A stretch of 64,000 bases of DNA from JABSQH01 sp965230015 (GTDB taxonomy: Bacteria; Actinomycetota; Acidimicrobiia; Acidimicrobiales; Ilumatobacteraceae), in NCBI GenBank assembly GCA_965230015.1, contig CBDDKF010000017.1, positions 62,001 through 126,000 on the forward strand, read 5' to 3'. The first letter of the stretch is position 1. Each line of letters starts with the position of its first letter. Below, piece by piece: positions 34,173-42,362 of this stretch. Under the pieces are notes generated by a model. The model did not search any database. It was not told the origin of the DNA and saw only the letters and a list, made by a program, of their open reading frames with translations. Position numbers and translations under genes: made by a program.

Positions 34173-35183
34173 ATGCACGTCGACACCGGAATTCCCAGCG
34201 ATATGAGCAAGGTGCCCGCCGCGGCCAAGGCGGCCGAAGCTGCCGGCTACGACGGCGTGTTCACGGCCGAGACGTCACACGATCCGTTCTTGCCACTGAC
34301 GTTGGCTGCCGAGCACACCGAACGGATCCGGCTGGGGACGTCGATTGCGGTCGCCTTTGCGCGCAACCCGATGCTGCTCGCCAACATCGGTTACGACCTC
34401 AACGCCTACAGCGGGGGGCGATTCACGCTTGGACTGGGTTCACAGATCAAGCCGCACATCACCAAGCGGTTCTCGATGGAGTGGTCGAAGCCCGCCGCAC
34501 GGATGCGCGAGATGATTCTCGCCGTCCGGGCGATCTGGGACTGCTGGAACAACGGCACCAAGCTCGACTTCCGCGGCGACTTCTATCAGCACACGCTGAT
34601 GACGCCGTTTTTCAATCCGGGGCCCAATCCACACGGCGACGCGAAGATCTTCATCGCGGGCGTCGGCCCGTTGATGACCAAGGTGGCGGGGGAGACCTGT
34701 GACGGCTTCTTCGCGCATGGCTTCACCACCGAGGCGTATCTCAAAGAGGTCACGCTCCCTGCGCTCGAGGAGGGGATGGCCGCGGGCGGGCGCGTACGCG
34801 ACGACTTCGAAATCGTCTTGCCGGCGTTCGTGGTCACCGGCCGCGACGAGTCGGAGTTGGCGCAAGCATCGGTGGGCGTGCGTCAGCAGGTCAGCTTCTA
34901 CGGGTCGACCCCGGCGTACCGCGGGGTGCTCGAGCATCACGGGTGGGGCGATCTGCAGACCGAGCTCAACGTGCTGTCCAAGGAGGGCCGCTGGGAGGAC
35001 ATGGCGAACCTGATCGACGACGACGTGTTGGGCGCGTTCGCCGTGGTCGCCGAACCCGACCATGTCGCCGGTGAGCTGAAGCGCCGCTTCTCCGGCGTGG
35101 TCGACCGGATCAGCTTCTACGCGCCCTACGAGGCGGCCGGCGAACTCGTGCCGCAGATGCTCGACGAGTTGAAGGTCGGCTGA
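34173..35183 (+). CDS. LLM class F420-dependent oxidoreductase (TIGR03617-like)
   Basis: 336 residues. The luciferase-like monooxygenase barrel is recognised from AGYDGVFTAETSHDPFLPL, RIRLGTSIAVAFARNPM, GRFTLGLGSQIKPHITKRFSMEW and KIFIAGVGPLMTKVAGETCDG. In actinobacteria, members of this subgroup use the deazaflavin F420; the substrate is unknown. A 26-base hairpin follows the stop. Confidence 0.85.
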   Translation: MHVDTGIPSDMSKVPAAAKAAEAAGYDGVFTAETSHDPFLPLTLAAEHTERIRLGTSIAVAFARNPMLLANIGYDLNAYSGGRFTLGLGSQIKPHITKRFSMEWSKPAARMREMILAVRAIWDCWNNGTKLDFRGDFYQHTLMTPFFNPGPNPHGDAKIFIAGVGPLMTKVAGETCDGFFAHGFTTEAYLKEVTLPALEEGMAAGGRVRDDFEIVLPAFVVTGRDESELAQASVGVRQQVSFYGSTPAYRGVLEHHGWGDLQTELNVLSKEGRWEDMANLIDDDVLGAFAVVAEPDHVAGELKRRFSGVVDRISFYAPYEAAGELVPQMLDELKVG

Positions 35184-35191
35184 CGGAAACT

Positions 35192-35217
35192 CCCCTGAAT
35201 CGACGTCGATCGAGGGG
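35192..35217 (+). terminator. Symmetric hairpin after the LLM gene
   Basis: CCCCT and AGGGG arms enclose the perfect palindrome ATCGACGTCGAT, with one 2-base mismatch between. It starts 9 bases after the stop; there is no long T-run. Confidence 0.45.
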
Positions 35218-35282
35218 TTGAAGTCGCTCAATGCTGCGCTGACCGCGAGTGAGCAGACACTCTTCGGTGCGAGGCTGGTGGC

Positions 35283-35978
35283 ATGCAGACGCCTCTCCCA
35301 TCGGATCAAGTGCCGCCGATGGTCGCCGTGGATGCTGGCTCCATCACACTCAAGGACGAAGGGACCGGGGTGTCATGGACGGTCGGGATCGGCCGGTTCG
35401 AAATCGCTGCGTGGCCTGTCACGGCTGGGCTACTGGCCGCCGCTGTCGATGGGCGAGCCACAGCGGGAACGGCGTCGCTCGATCCTGCGACAGATGTGTC
35501 GTGGATCGATGCGATCCGGTTCTGCAACCGGTTGTCGATACGACAAGGACTCGAGCCGTGCTACGCGTATGGCGACGACCCCGATGCTCTGTCGGTCACA
35601 TGGGATCACTCTGCGACTGGATTTCGGCTGCCGACGGAAGCCGAATGGGAGTACGCATGCCGTGCGGGAGACGTGGGCGTTCGGTACGGAACGCTCGATG
35701 AGATCGGATGGTACGTCGGCAACTCGGCCGGGCGTGCCCACCCGGTGGCGACACGACGGGCGAATGCATGGGGCCTGTACGACACGATCGGCAACGCATG
35801 GGAGTGGTGCTGGGATCTCTTCGACCCCGATCGATACGGCCCGTATCGCGTTTTCCGAGGAGGGGGATGGAACGATTCCCCTCGGAGCTGTCGAGCGTCG
35901 TGCCGACGGAAGAGCCATCCAACGCTCCGGCTCGACGATCTCGGCTTTCGGGTGGCGCGATCGGCGCCTGCGCGATGA
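35283..35978 (+). CDS. SUMF1/formylglycine-generating-enzyme-like protein
   Basis: 231 residues, short for the family. GFRLPTEAEWEYACRAG, WGLYDTIGNAWEWCWDLF and RVFRGGGWNDS with a final LGFRVAR are clear SUMF1-domain blocks. Where true formylglycine enzymes have their copper-binding Cys pair after the RGGS block, this protein has WNDSPRSCRASC, a shifted CxxxC, so it is probably not a sulfatase activator; many SUMF1 relatives have other or unknown roles. Codon third positions are less GC-rich than in genes 1-34 kb, suggesting transfer. Confidence 0.78.
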   Translation: MQTPLPSDQVPPMVAVDAGSITLKDEGTGVSWTVGIGRFEIAAWPVTAGLLAAAVDGRATAGTASLDPATDVSWIDAIRFCNRLSIRQGLEPCYAYGDDPDALSVTWDHSATGFRLPTEAEWEYACRAGDVGVRYGTLDEIGWYVGNSAGRAHPVATRRANAWGLYDTIGNAWEWCWDLFDPDRYGPYRVFRGGGWNDSPRSCRASCRRKSHPTLRLDDLGFRVARSAPAR

Positions 35979-35997
35979 GCGGTGTGCCGCTTGACGC

Positions 35998-36657
35998 TCA
36001 CCGTTTGGCCCAGGTGGCGGCCGGTGTCGTGCGGATGCGGTCGACGTGGGCCAGCTTGCGCAGGGCGAGGATGAGCGGTTCGAACAGCGCCGTTCCGAGC
36101 ACGCTGAACCGCAGTGTTGCCGCAGGGTCGGCGGCGGGGTCGTAGTCGTCGGAAATCTCGGTGTCGGCGAGCGTGCGTACGGCTTCGCCGTATGGGCGGA
36201 GCTGGCGCGGATCGGTCACCGTGCCGGGGAGGTACCGGTGGAGCGCAACGATCGAGCGGATCGCGTCGTCGTAGCCGGGTGACGTCGTGTCGACGTGCCA
36301 GCCGAGCTCGTCGATGAGTTGCTGTAGCTCTGCGCGGGCGCCTTCGTAGTCGTCGGCCTCGCCGTCGGGCACGGTGAGTGGTTCGCTCATTTCGGCGACG
36401 GCCATCGTGAGGTGCTCGGGACTGTCACCCGGTCGATAGTCGTCCATTGCGGTGAGCACCCGTCCGATCGTGGAGATCGAGAGTCCTGCGGCTTCACGCA
36501 GCGCGCGGATGAGCGACAGGCGATCGAGGTGTGCTCGGCTGTACTGCGCCTGGTTGGGGGCTGTCGTTTCGCCCCCGGGGAGGAGCCCTTCGCGCACGTA
36601 GTACTTGATCGTGGCCGTGGGTACGCCGCTCTGACGGCTGAGTTCTGCCATTCGCAT
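35998..36657 (-). CDS. MerR family transcriptional regulator
   Basis: 219 residues. The winged-helix N-terminus MRMAELSRQSGVPTATIKYYVREGLLP is the MerR DNA-binding motif, followed by AHLDRLSLIRALREAAGLSISTI. The C-terminal 130 residues are effector-like, without the Cys residues of metal sensors, so an organic ligand is more likely. It is divergent from a DoxX fusion gene, whose promoter lies in the shared 94-base gap. A GGAGG site precedes ATG 36657. Confidence 0.88.
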   Translation of the reverse strand: MRMAELSRQSGVPTATIKYYVREGLLPGGETTAPNQAQYSRAHLDRLSLIRALREAAGLSISTIGRVLTAMDDYRPGDSPEHLTMAVAEMSEPLTVPDGEADDYEGARAELQQLIDELGWHVDTTSPGYDDAIRSIVALHRYLPGTVTDPRQLRPYGEAVRTLADTEISDDYDPAADPAATLRFSVLGTALFEPLILALRKLAHVDRIRTTPAATWAKR

Positions 36658-36684
36658 GTGGGCGCCTCCGCGACGGGTCTTCTC

Positions 36685-36713
36685 TTGACATGGATATCAT
36701 AACTATCTATAAC
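36685..36713 (+). promoter_or_regulatory. Sigma-70-type promoter TTGACA-17-TATAAC, likely MerR target
   Basis: The -35 (36685-36690) and -10 (36708-36713) are near consensus with a 17-base spacer. The spacer carries ATCATAAC and, partly into the -10, ATCTATAAC, a direct repeat. A TATGAT at 36696-36701 on the minus strand could be the -10 of the MerR gene. The AT-rich patch stands out from the surroundings. Confidence 0.65.
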
Positions 36714-36751
36714 GGAGAGTGTCACTATCCAATCGCTGATGGAGCTACATC

Positions 36752-37630
36752 ATGATCTTCTTTGCCGTCCTTGTCGTCGCCACCGCAGTGAGCGCGATCG
36801 TGCTCCGCGGGCGTCGTGATCGCCGAACGATTGCTCGTGTCGGGCTCGGGGTCGGCCTCGCTATTGCCGGCCTCACCCACTTTGTGAATCCGACGCCGTT
36901 CGAGCAGCACCTCCCGTCGTGGGTGCCGGCACCGGGGCTCGTGGTCGCGCTGAGCGGCGTCGCCGAGGTGGTGCTGGGCATTGCCCTCGCCGCCGCATGG
37001 CCGTCACGCCTTGCGATCGGGCGAACGGTGGCGGCGTTCCTGGTCGCCGTGTTTCCGGCCAACGTTTACGTCGCCGTCGCCGGCGTCGATGTCGACGGTC
37101 AACCGGGAGGGATCTATCCCTGGGTCCGGCTCCCGCTGCAGTTGCTGTTCGTTGCGTGGGCGTTGTGGAGCACGCTGCCGTCCACCACCGACGGCACCCC
37201 GCCGACCGACGGCGTGATGCCAGCCCTGCCCTGGGTTGATGGCCCGGCGGCGAGGAGCGCTCACGACCGCACTCTCGTGATGGCGTCCGTGCTCGTCCTT
37301 CGTCGGCGACGCGACGTGCCCCGCTTCCTCATCGCGGCACTCCGCCTTCGGCGACTGTTTGCGACCTCGCCCGGAGCGATCCGGCTGTCGCTCAAGGCGA
37401 TGCCGCTCCGCACCACGTTCTGGACGCTGTCGCAATGGGAGGGCCAAGCCGACGCCGACGTATACACCCGTCACCCGCGTCACGTCGCGGTGATGCGGGA
37501 GTTCTCGACGCTCATGGCCGGATCGACGTTCGCCACGTGGACCGAGCCGTCCACGTCGGTGCCGTCGTGGCAGCGGGCGCACGGCGAGATTACCGACGCA
37601 CGGCGAGCCGCGTGCCTGACCCGCTCGTGA
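36752..37630 (+). CDS. DoxX-like membrane protein fused to a DUF3291/CrtA-like domain
   Basis: 292 residues. Residues 1-140 are a DoxX-type four-helix membrane module: GLAIAGLTHFVNPTPFEQHLPSW, LSGVAEVVLGIALA and FPANVYVAVAGVD. After a Pro/Thr linker, residues about 170-265 contain RTLVMASVLVLRRRRDVPRFL, LFATSPGAIRLSLKAMPLRTTFWTLSQW and HVAVMREFSTLM, a dimeric ferredoxin-like pattern like DUF3291 or spheroidene monooxygenase relatives. The fused activity is unknown; DoxX proteins are often linked to redox stress. The MerR neighbour probably controls it. Confidence 0.72.
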   Translation: MIFFAVLVVATAVSAIVLRGRRDRRTIARVGLGVGLAIAGLTHFVNPTPFEQHLPSWVPAPGLVVALSGVAEVVLGIALAAAWPSRLAIGRTVAAFLVAVFPANVYVAVAGVDVDGQPGGIYPWVRLPLQLLFVAWALWSTLPSTTDGTPPTDGVMPALPWVDGPAARSAHDRTLVMASVLVLRRRRDVPRFLIAALRLRRLFATSPGAIRLSLKAMPLRTTFWTLSQWEGQADADVYTRHPRHVAVMREFSTLMAGSTFATWTEPSTSVPSWQRAHGEITDARRAACLTRS

Positions 37631-37689
37631 CGTCCCTTCGCTCGAAACTGGAGGTCTCCGACGGCCGACGTGGTGCGACGCTGTAGCCC

Positions 37690-38286
37690 GTGACGTTTGC
37701 TTCCCGAGGGATCGAGCCGGCCCCAGGGTTCGCCGCCGACGGCTTCACCGTCCGCCCACTGGTTCCGACCGACGTCGTGCTCGATCACGACGCCGTGATG
37801 GCGAGCAGGGAGTTCCTGTACCACTGGGAACAGGATCCGCCGTACCCGCCCGCCGATTTCACCGTCGACGACAACCTGGTCGACCTCGAGCGGATGGACG
37901 AACGGCATCGCACCGGGGCTCGCTACACCTACACCGTGATGAACCCTGATGAGTCGGTGGCGCTCGGTTGCGTCTACCTGCTCCCCAGCGACGACCGCAT
38001 CTACGACGCAGCGCTTGTGACGTCGCACGACGGCACCGACTTCCGGCACATCGCTGCAACGGTGTCGTTTTGGGTTCGGCCCTCCACCTGGGAGCGCGGG
38101 TTCGAGCGCATGCTGCTCGACGCGGTGCTCGCCTGGCTTCGTCGTGATTGGGCGCTCGATGGCTGGGTGATCGTCACGAACGAGCATCTCGACCACCAGA
38201 TTCGAACGATCGAGTCGCTCGGGCTCACCCGTCGCTTCGACTACGACCGAGCGAAGGACATGTACACGTCGTACGCATACGCCTGA
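37690..38286 (+). CDS. GNAT-like acetyltransferase
   Basis: 198 residues. A GNAT layout is inferred: FTVRPLVPTDVVLDHDAVMAS at the start, YTVMNPDESVALGCVYLLP as the central strands, VSFWVRPSTWERGFERMLLDAVLAWL at the CoA-site position (with no clear QxxGxG) and NEHLDHQIRTIESLGLTRRFD at the end. The weak CoA motif makes activity less certain. GTG start at 37690; an in-frame later start is possible. Confidence 0.65.
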   Translation: MTFASRGIEPAPGFAADGFTVRPLVPTDVVLDHDAVMASREFLYHWEQDPPYPPADFTVDDNLVDLERMDERHRTGARYTYTVMNPDESVALGCVYLLPSDDRIYDAALVTSHDGTDFRHIAATVSFWVRPSTWERGFERMLLDAVLAWLRRDWALDGWVIVTNEHLDHQIRTIESLGLTRRFDYDRAKDMYTSYAYA

Positions 38287-38387
38287 CGCGCCGTTCGAAG
38301 CGCTGTCTCTGCCTGCCGCAATGCTTGACGTTCGAGACGGAACCCGGCGACAGTTGGTGACCGATCCGAGGGAACGGAGCAGACCCA

Positions 38388-38639
38388 GTGCAGTCATTGA
38401 TGACAAAGACCAGCTTGTTGACCTTCGACGGCGAGGTGCTCGAGCAGTTCAACATGGCCGAGTCGAATCGCTATCACGTCAGGCTGATGTCGAAGATCGA
38501 GTTCAACGAGAAGCGCAAGCACCTGGAGTTCGACTTCGGCATCCCGCCGATGGTGCAACGCAAGCGCATCGGGTTCGACGAATCGGGGCTCCCCGCGCTC
38601 CGTGAGTTCATGGCGCCGGTGATCGCTGCGGCCGGCTGA
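38388..38639 (+). CDS. Small hypothetical protein
   Basis: 83 residues, not recognised. It is rich in charged residues, with MSKIEFNEKRKHLEFDFGIPP and a Phe/Leu-rich end, and has no signal peptide. A ribosome binding site, GGAACGGAG, lies 8 bases before the GTG at 38388; the ATG at 38400 would be too far from it. Its stop lies 1 base before the GNAT gene that follows, so the pair is probably cotranscribed. Confidence 0.65.
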   Translation: MQSLMTKTSLLTFDGEVLEQFNMAESNRYHVRLMSKIEFNEKRKHLEFDFGIPPMVQRKRIGFDESGLPALREFMAPVIAAAG

Positions 38640-38640
38640 A

Positions 38641-39102
38641 GTGGCTGATGCGGCATGCGGCGAACTGGTCGCCATCGATGCATCGAACTGGCGCGCCGCA
38701 CTCCAAGTGCGAGTCGGGGAGGAGCAGCTGAAGCACGTTGCGGACTACCAGCCCGTCGGTCTCGTCGTGCTTGCCAAGGCGTACGTCCGGCCTGGTGGTC
38801 TGAGGTGGGAGCCGCTCGCCTATGTCGTCGATGACCGGATCGTTGCGGTGCTGGCGCTCGCGTACGGCGACCGAAGCGTCGAGATCATCAACCTCGCTGT
38901 CGATATCGACCACCAACGGCAAGGGGTGGGCACCGCCGTTGTTGCTGAGGTGCTCCGTCGGGCGAGGACGCAGGATCTCGACATGGTGGAGCTGACGGTG
39001 CATCCCGACAACGCTGCGGCCATTGGGCTCTACTCCGACGTGGGTTTCTCGGCGACCGATGATCGTCGTGACGGCGAGCAGTACATGCGCTACCGCCTCT
39101 AG
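38641..39102 (+). CDS. GNAT acetyltransferase
   Basis: 153 residues. A single GNAT domain: IVAVLALAYGDRSVEIINLAVDIDHQRQGVGTAVVAEVLRRA contains strand 4 and the RQGVGT acetyl-CoA loop, and VHPDNAAAIGLYSDVGFSATD is the standard end. The GTG at 38641 is one base after the stop of the small upstream gene. The target is unknown. Confidence 0.82.
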   Translation: MADAACGELVAIDASNWRAALQVRVGEEQLKHVADYQPVGLVVLAKAYVRPGGLRWEPLAYVVDDRIVAVLALAYGDRSVEIINLAVDIDHQRQGVGTAVVAEVLRRARTQDLDMVELTVHPDNAAAIGLYSDVGFSATDDRRDGEQYMRYRL

Positions 39103-39180
39103 GGGAACCCGACAAGAGCGCGATCCAACTGGGCTCGAGTGCCACCATGAGCGCGTGCCCGTGAGCGACTGTGTTTGTCG

Positions 39181-39531
39181 ATGAGTGGTCGAACGCGTAG
39201 CCGTAAGGCTCGTGCCGACCGTCGACGGCGGCGCCGGGTGCAGCGGGCCGACAACGACCTTGCCGACACGGAGTGGATGGCACTCAAGGATGCGTGGGGC
39301 GGTTGTGCGTACTGCGGAGCGGTCGACCGTGCCCTGCAGCGTGACTGTGTGCAGCCGATCCGCCTCGGAGGCCGCTACACGCTGACCAACGTGGTGCCGG
39401 CCTGTGGCTCCTGCAATGCCAGCAAAGGACATCAGGAGGTAACGACGTGGATGCGTCGGCGTCGGCTCGACGAGTCGTCGTTCCTCATCCGCTACCGCGA
39501 GGTGGTCAGTCGACTCGCGCCTGGTCAGTGA
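39181..39531 (+). CDS. HNH endonuclease
   Basis: 116 residues. An Arg-rich N-terminus (about 1-25) is followed by a zinc-bound HNH module: CAYCG, then the degenerate centre DCVQPIRLGGRYTLTNVVPAC with the Asn, and CGSCNASKG. The usual catalytic His of the first H position is replaced (VQPI, where HxxP is expected), so activity is uncertain. The ATG at 39181 is chosen; an in-frame TTG lies 6 bases upstream. It overlaps the convergent kinase gene by 26 bases. Confidence 0.77.
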   Translation: MSGRTRSRKARADRRRRRRVQRADNDLADTEWMALKDAWGGCAYCGAVDRALQRDCVQPIRLGGRYTLTNVVPACGSCNASKGHQEVTTWMRRRRLDESSFLIRYREVVSRLAPGQ

Positions 39532-40069
39532 CGCGCGTCGCGGGGTCGAAGACGAGTTGATCAAGAACCGCGTTGATGTCGACGCGTTCGGTCGTGTCAA
39601 CTCGGATGAGCCGGCCTACTCCGAGCGGGCCGAGTTGAGCGAGGCGTCGGAACTGTTCGAGCGTTTCGGCGCGGTCTCGCTGCTGATCGCCGTGTGCGGG
39701 ATGGCGAGTTCGTGAGAAGAATCGCTGATGTGCGAGGTCGGGCGGGCAGTCGCACCACACTTCGAGCAGCGTCCGGCCGGTGGGAAATCGGTCGATGGGG
39801 GTGCCCGACTCTCTCGAGAGTTCGGTTCGTCGCCAGAACGACACCGCCGCCGCTCGAGGCTCACGCCACACGGCGTCGAGGAAGTGCTCGTCAGCCTTAC
39901 GGCTGAGCGCGTGTCGGGACTCGCCAGTGGCCGCGACGAACAGAGCCTCGAGGAGGTCGTCCTTGTCGAGGAAGCTGACCTCCAATCGCTCAGCGAGGGA
40001 GCGTCCGACGGTCGACTTGCCAGCTCCAGGAATGCCGGAGACAACGATCAGCAGCGGCTCCTGCGCCAC
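39506..40069 (-). CDS. Small P-loop kinase (AAA_33/gluconokinase-like)
   Basis: 187 residues. The Walker A motif GIPGAGKSTVGRSLAERL lies near residue 12, followed by FLDKDDLLEALF. Later Arg-rich helices (FFSRTRHPAHGD) fit the lid of nucleotide/shikimate-type kinases. The substrate is unknown. The GTG start at 40069 is selected because TACGAT lies 6 bases upstream and homology begins at once; the much longer reading is low-complexity. Confidence 0.77.
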   Translation of the reverse strand: MAQEPLLIVVSGIPGAGKSTVGRSLAERLEVSFLDKDDLLEALFVAATGESRHALSRKADEHFLDAVWREPRAAAVSFWRRTELSRESGTPIDRFPTGRTLLEVWCDCPPDLAHQRFFSRTRHPAHGDQQRDRAETLEQFRRLAQLGPLGVGRLIRVDTTERVDINAVLDQLVFDPATRVTDQARVD

Positions 40070-40075
40070 GATCGG

Positions 40076-40081
40076 ATCGTA
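40076..40081 (-). promoter_or_regulatory. -10 element TACGAT, 6 nt before the start
   Basis: It decides the GTG 40069 start of the P-loop kinase gene. Confidence 0.5.
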
Positions 40082-40121
40082 AGCCGGCCAAGCGCTCGCA
40101 CGGTGCGTAGTTTCCCCTGCG

Positions 40122-40127
40122 TACTGT
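40122..40127 (+). promoter_or_regulatory. -10 element TACTGT, 6 nt before the start
   Basis: It serves the DinB-type gene at 40134, divergent from the kinase promoter. Confidence 0.5.
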
Positions 40128-40133
40128 TGGAAC

Positions 40134-40838
40134 GTGCTCGATGTCGTCGACGCAGCCGCCGGCGTGTTCCAACGAGCAGTTGAAGGACTGACCGAGGATG
40201 CGCTGAGTGAACCGAGCGCCCTGCCCGGGTGGTCGCGGCGCCACGTGATCGCCCACGTTGCGCTCAATGCAGACGGCTTCGTCACAGCAGCACATCGACA
40301 CCGCGATGGCGAGCCCGCCTACATGTACCCGGGCGGCGCGGCCGCCCGGGATCGCGAGATCGGTCAGCTTGCGGCTGGGCCGACGCCTGCGCTGTTCCGT
40401 TGGCTCGACACTGCTCGCGCCGAATTCAGCGTCGCATGGTCAGGTGAGATCGCCGAGTATCCATGCGCCACGGCGCCAGGACATCCGTGGTTCTCGTCGA
40501 CAACGGTGTTGCTGCGGCGGCTGCGCGAGTTGCAGGTCCATCTCGTCGACCTCGGTCTCGACGGCGTAGGTCCGCATGTCTGGGAGGAGTCGTTCGTGGT
40601 CGCCGACCTCCCGCTGCAGTGGTCCACGGTGGCACACCGATCTGCACAGCCCGTCTGCGTGATCGACGAACTCGGTCGTGTGTGGAACTCCGGGCCGGCC
40701 ACGTCGGCGACTCCCACGGTGCGCGTCGATCGTCGGCTGCTGCTTGCGTGGGTGCTCGACCGTGCCACCATCACCGACCTGCCACCCCTCGAACCGTGGA
40801 TGAATCGATCGCGGTGGGAACACCTCATCGAGCCCTGA
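40134..40838 (+). CDS. Maleylpyruvate isomerase family mycothiol-dependent enzyme (DinB fold)
   Basis: 234 residues. The first helices VVDAAAGVFQRAVEGL and SALPGWSRRHVIAHVALNADGF match the TIGR03083 family; the metal His residues are in the HVIAHV helix and, probably, further on in HRD-like segments. The family uses mycothiol, the actinobacterial low-molecular-weight thiol. The actual reaction is unknown; many members are not maleylpyruvate isomerases. Confidence 0.85.
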   Translation: MLDVVDAAAGVFQRAVEGLTEDALSEPSALPGWSRRHVIAHVALNADGFVTAAHRHRDGEPAYMYPGGAAARDREIGQLAAGPTPALFRWLDTARAEFSVAWSGEIAEYPCATAPGHPWFSSTTVLLRRLRELQVHLVDLGLDGVGPHVWEESFVVADLPLQWSTVAHRSAQPVCVIDELGRVWNSGPATSATPTVRVDRRLLLAWVLDRATITDLPPLEPWMNRSRWEHLIEP

Positions 40839-40904
40839 GCGTGCGCGGCTGGGTCGAGCGAAACCGAGCAGGTTGGCGGTTGCGCCTGCTGCGACCATGA
40901 GACG

Positions 40905-41459
40905 GTGGCTGAACACCTCCGAGACGAACCGGTTGACGGCGTGGTCATCGTGTCTGGGCCACCGGGTTCGGGGAAGACAACGGTGTCAGACCGTCTCGCA
41001 GCCGGCTTCGAACGGGGCGTGCATCTCGAATCGGATTGGTTCCACCGGTCGATCCGGGCCGGCTTCATCGCACCGCACCTGACCGCGGCGCACGAACAGA
41101 ACACGGCGATCATGGACATTGCCACCGACACCGCAGCTGGCTTCGCCGACGCGGAGTACACGGTGGTGTGGGACGGGATCGTGGGGCCGTGGTTCCTCGA
41201 CCGCGTTGCGCAGCGACTGCACACGCGAGGCGTGCCACTGCGGTACCTGGTGCTGCGCTCGGACCGAGCAACGGCGCTCGAGCGCGTGCGCCGACGCGAC
41301 GGCACGATCGAGACCTCCGGGGCAGAGACGATGTGGGACCAATTCGCAGATCTTGGCGACTTGCAGGCCCACGCGGTCTCCGCTGTGGGTTCGGTCGACG
41401 AGACACTCCAGCGGTGTCGGCAGGCGCTGCGCGGCCACGCGCTCATGGTCACCGTCTGA
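40905..41459 (+). CDS. Small P-loop kinase (AAA_33-like)
   Basis: 184 residues. VVIVSGPPGSGKTTVSDRLAAGF is the Walker A region; HLESDWFHRSIRAGFIAPH and VVWDGIVGPWFLDRV resemble small-molecule kinases such as chloramphenicol phosphotransferase-like proteins. The substrate is unknown. GTG start. It overlaps the convergent YidC-like gene by 11 bases. Confidence 0.75.
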   Translation: MAEHLRDEPVDGVVIVSGPPGSGKTTVSDRLAAGFERGVHLESDWFHRSIRAGFIAPHLTAAHEQNTAIMDIATDTAAGFADAEYTVVWDGIVGPWFLDRVAQRLHTRGVPLRYLVLRSDRATALERVRRRDGTIETSGAETMWDQFADLGDLQAHAVSAVGSVDETLQRCRQALRGHALMVTV

Positions 41460-42231
41460 GTCGGGCGAGGATCGCGAGCTGGCCGATCCGGGCCGTTGTT
41501 TGCACGAGGTAATAGACGACGATGCCGGCCATGAGGAACAACGCAACGGCGGCGAAGATGACCGGCGACCAGCGCACGAGGTCGCGAAATCCGGCGACGC
41601 AGCCAGGGAGCACATCGTCGACGTTGACGATCCGGCGTTGCGCTACGTACAACGCGCCCAGCGCCACGACCATCACCACATATGGCAGGCCGGCGAAGAT
41701 GCCGTCGGCGACTGCTCCCGCCGCCGATCTCGACAGGTCGAGCGTGAGCGAGACCATTTCGCGTTGGGCGAACAGCGACTGATACAACTCCGAATCGATC
41801 GGCAGGTGTCGTGGCACGAAGCCGGGGTCGGCCGCTTGGTCGAGCTGCCCGAAGCTCAGCCACACCCGTGCGGCGACTGGTTCGACGCCACCCGACGGTC
41901 GATAGGTCAAGCCGTTCAGTACGCGCACGACGATGACGAACACGACCGCCTGAACGGCGAGCGGTGCGAGCCATGACGCAGTCGTCGGTGTCGACCGCTC
42001 GTAGAACGATTGCATCTCGCTGACCAGTCGAAGCCGATCATCGCGGTACTGCTCTCGCAACTGCCGCATGCGGGGCGCAACGTCGCGACGTTGGGCGATC
42101 GCGCGCGCGTAGCTCGCGGTCAGCGGCGTCGTCACCGCGGTGATCACGACGGCGAACAGTGCGACCGCGGATGCGTAGCTCGCGGTGATCGAGTAGCACC
42201 ACGCCAATACAGCTGCGGGTATCTCAAGCAC
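41449..42231 (-). CDS. YidC/Oxa1-family membrane protein insertase paralogue
   Basis: 260 residues. VLAWCYSITASYASAVALFAVVITAVTTPLT at the N-terminus, MRQLREQYRDDRLRLVSEMQSFYER (cytoplasmic coiled region) and VQAVVFVIVVRVLNGLTYRP match the core of the family, with further membrane segments at about 190-215 and 230-255. It is not next to rnpA/rpmH, so it is likely a second copy with a special role. The GTG at 42231 is preceded by an ACGAGG site; a TACCGT -10 lies further upstream at 42267-42272. Confidence 0.77.
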   Translation of the reverse strand: MLEIPAAVLAWCYSITASYASAVALFAVVITAVTTPLTASYARAIAQRRDVAPRMRQLREQYRDDRLRLVSEMQSFYERSTPTTASWLAPLAVQAVVFVIVVRVLNGLTYRPSGGVEPVAARVWLSFGQLDQAADPGFVPRHLPIDSELYQSLFAQREMVSLTLDLSRSAAGAVADGIFAGLPYVVMVVALGALYVAQRRIVNVDDVLPGCVAGFRDLVRWSPVIFAAVALFLMAGIVVYYLVQTTARIGQLAILARLRR

Positions 42232-42362
42232 CCTCGTTGCCCAGTCCGATCGGTTCGACCGTCCCAACGGTACGCACCTGAGCCCTCGGGCGCAGCAACA
42301 TCGACAATGCTTGCCTGCGCCGGCGCCGCCCTCGTAGACGGGTCGGTCGCCCGGATGCTTCG

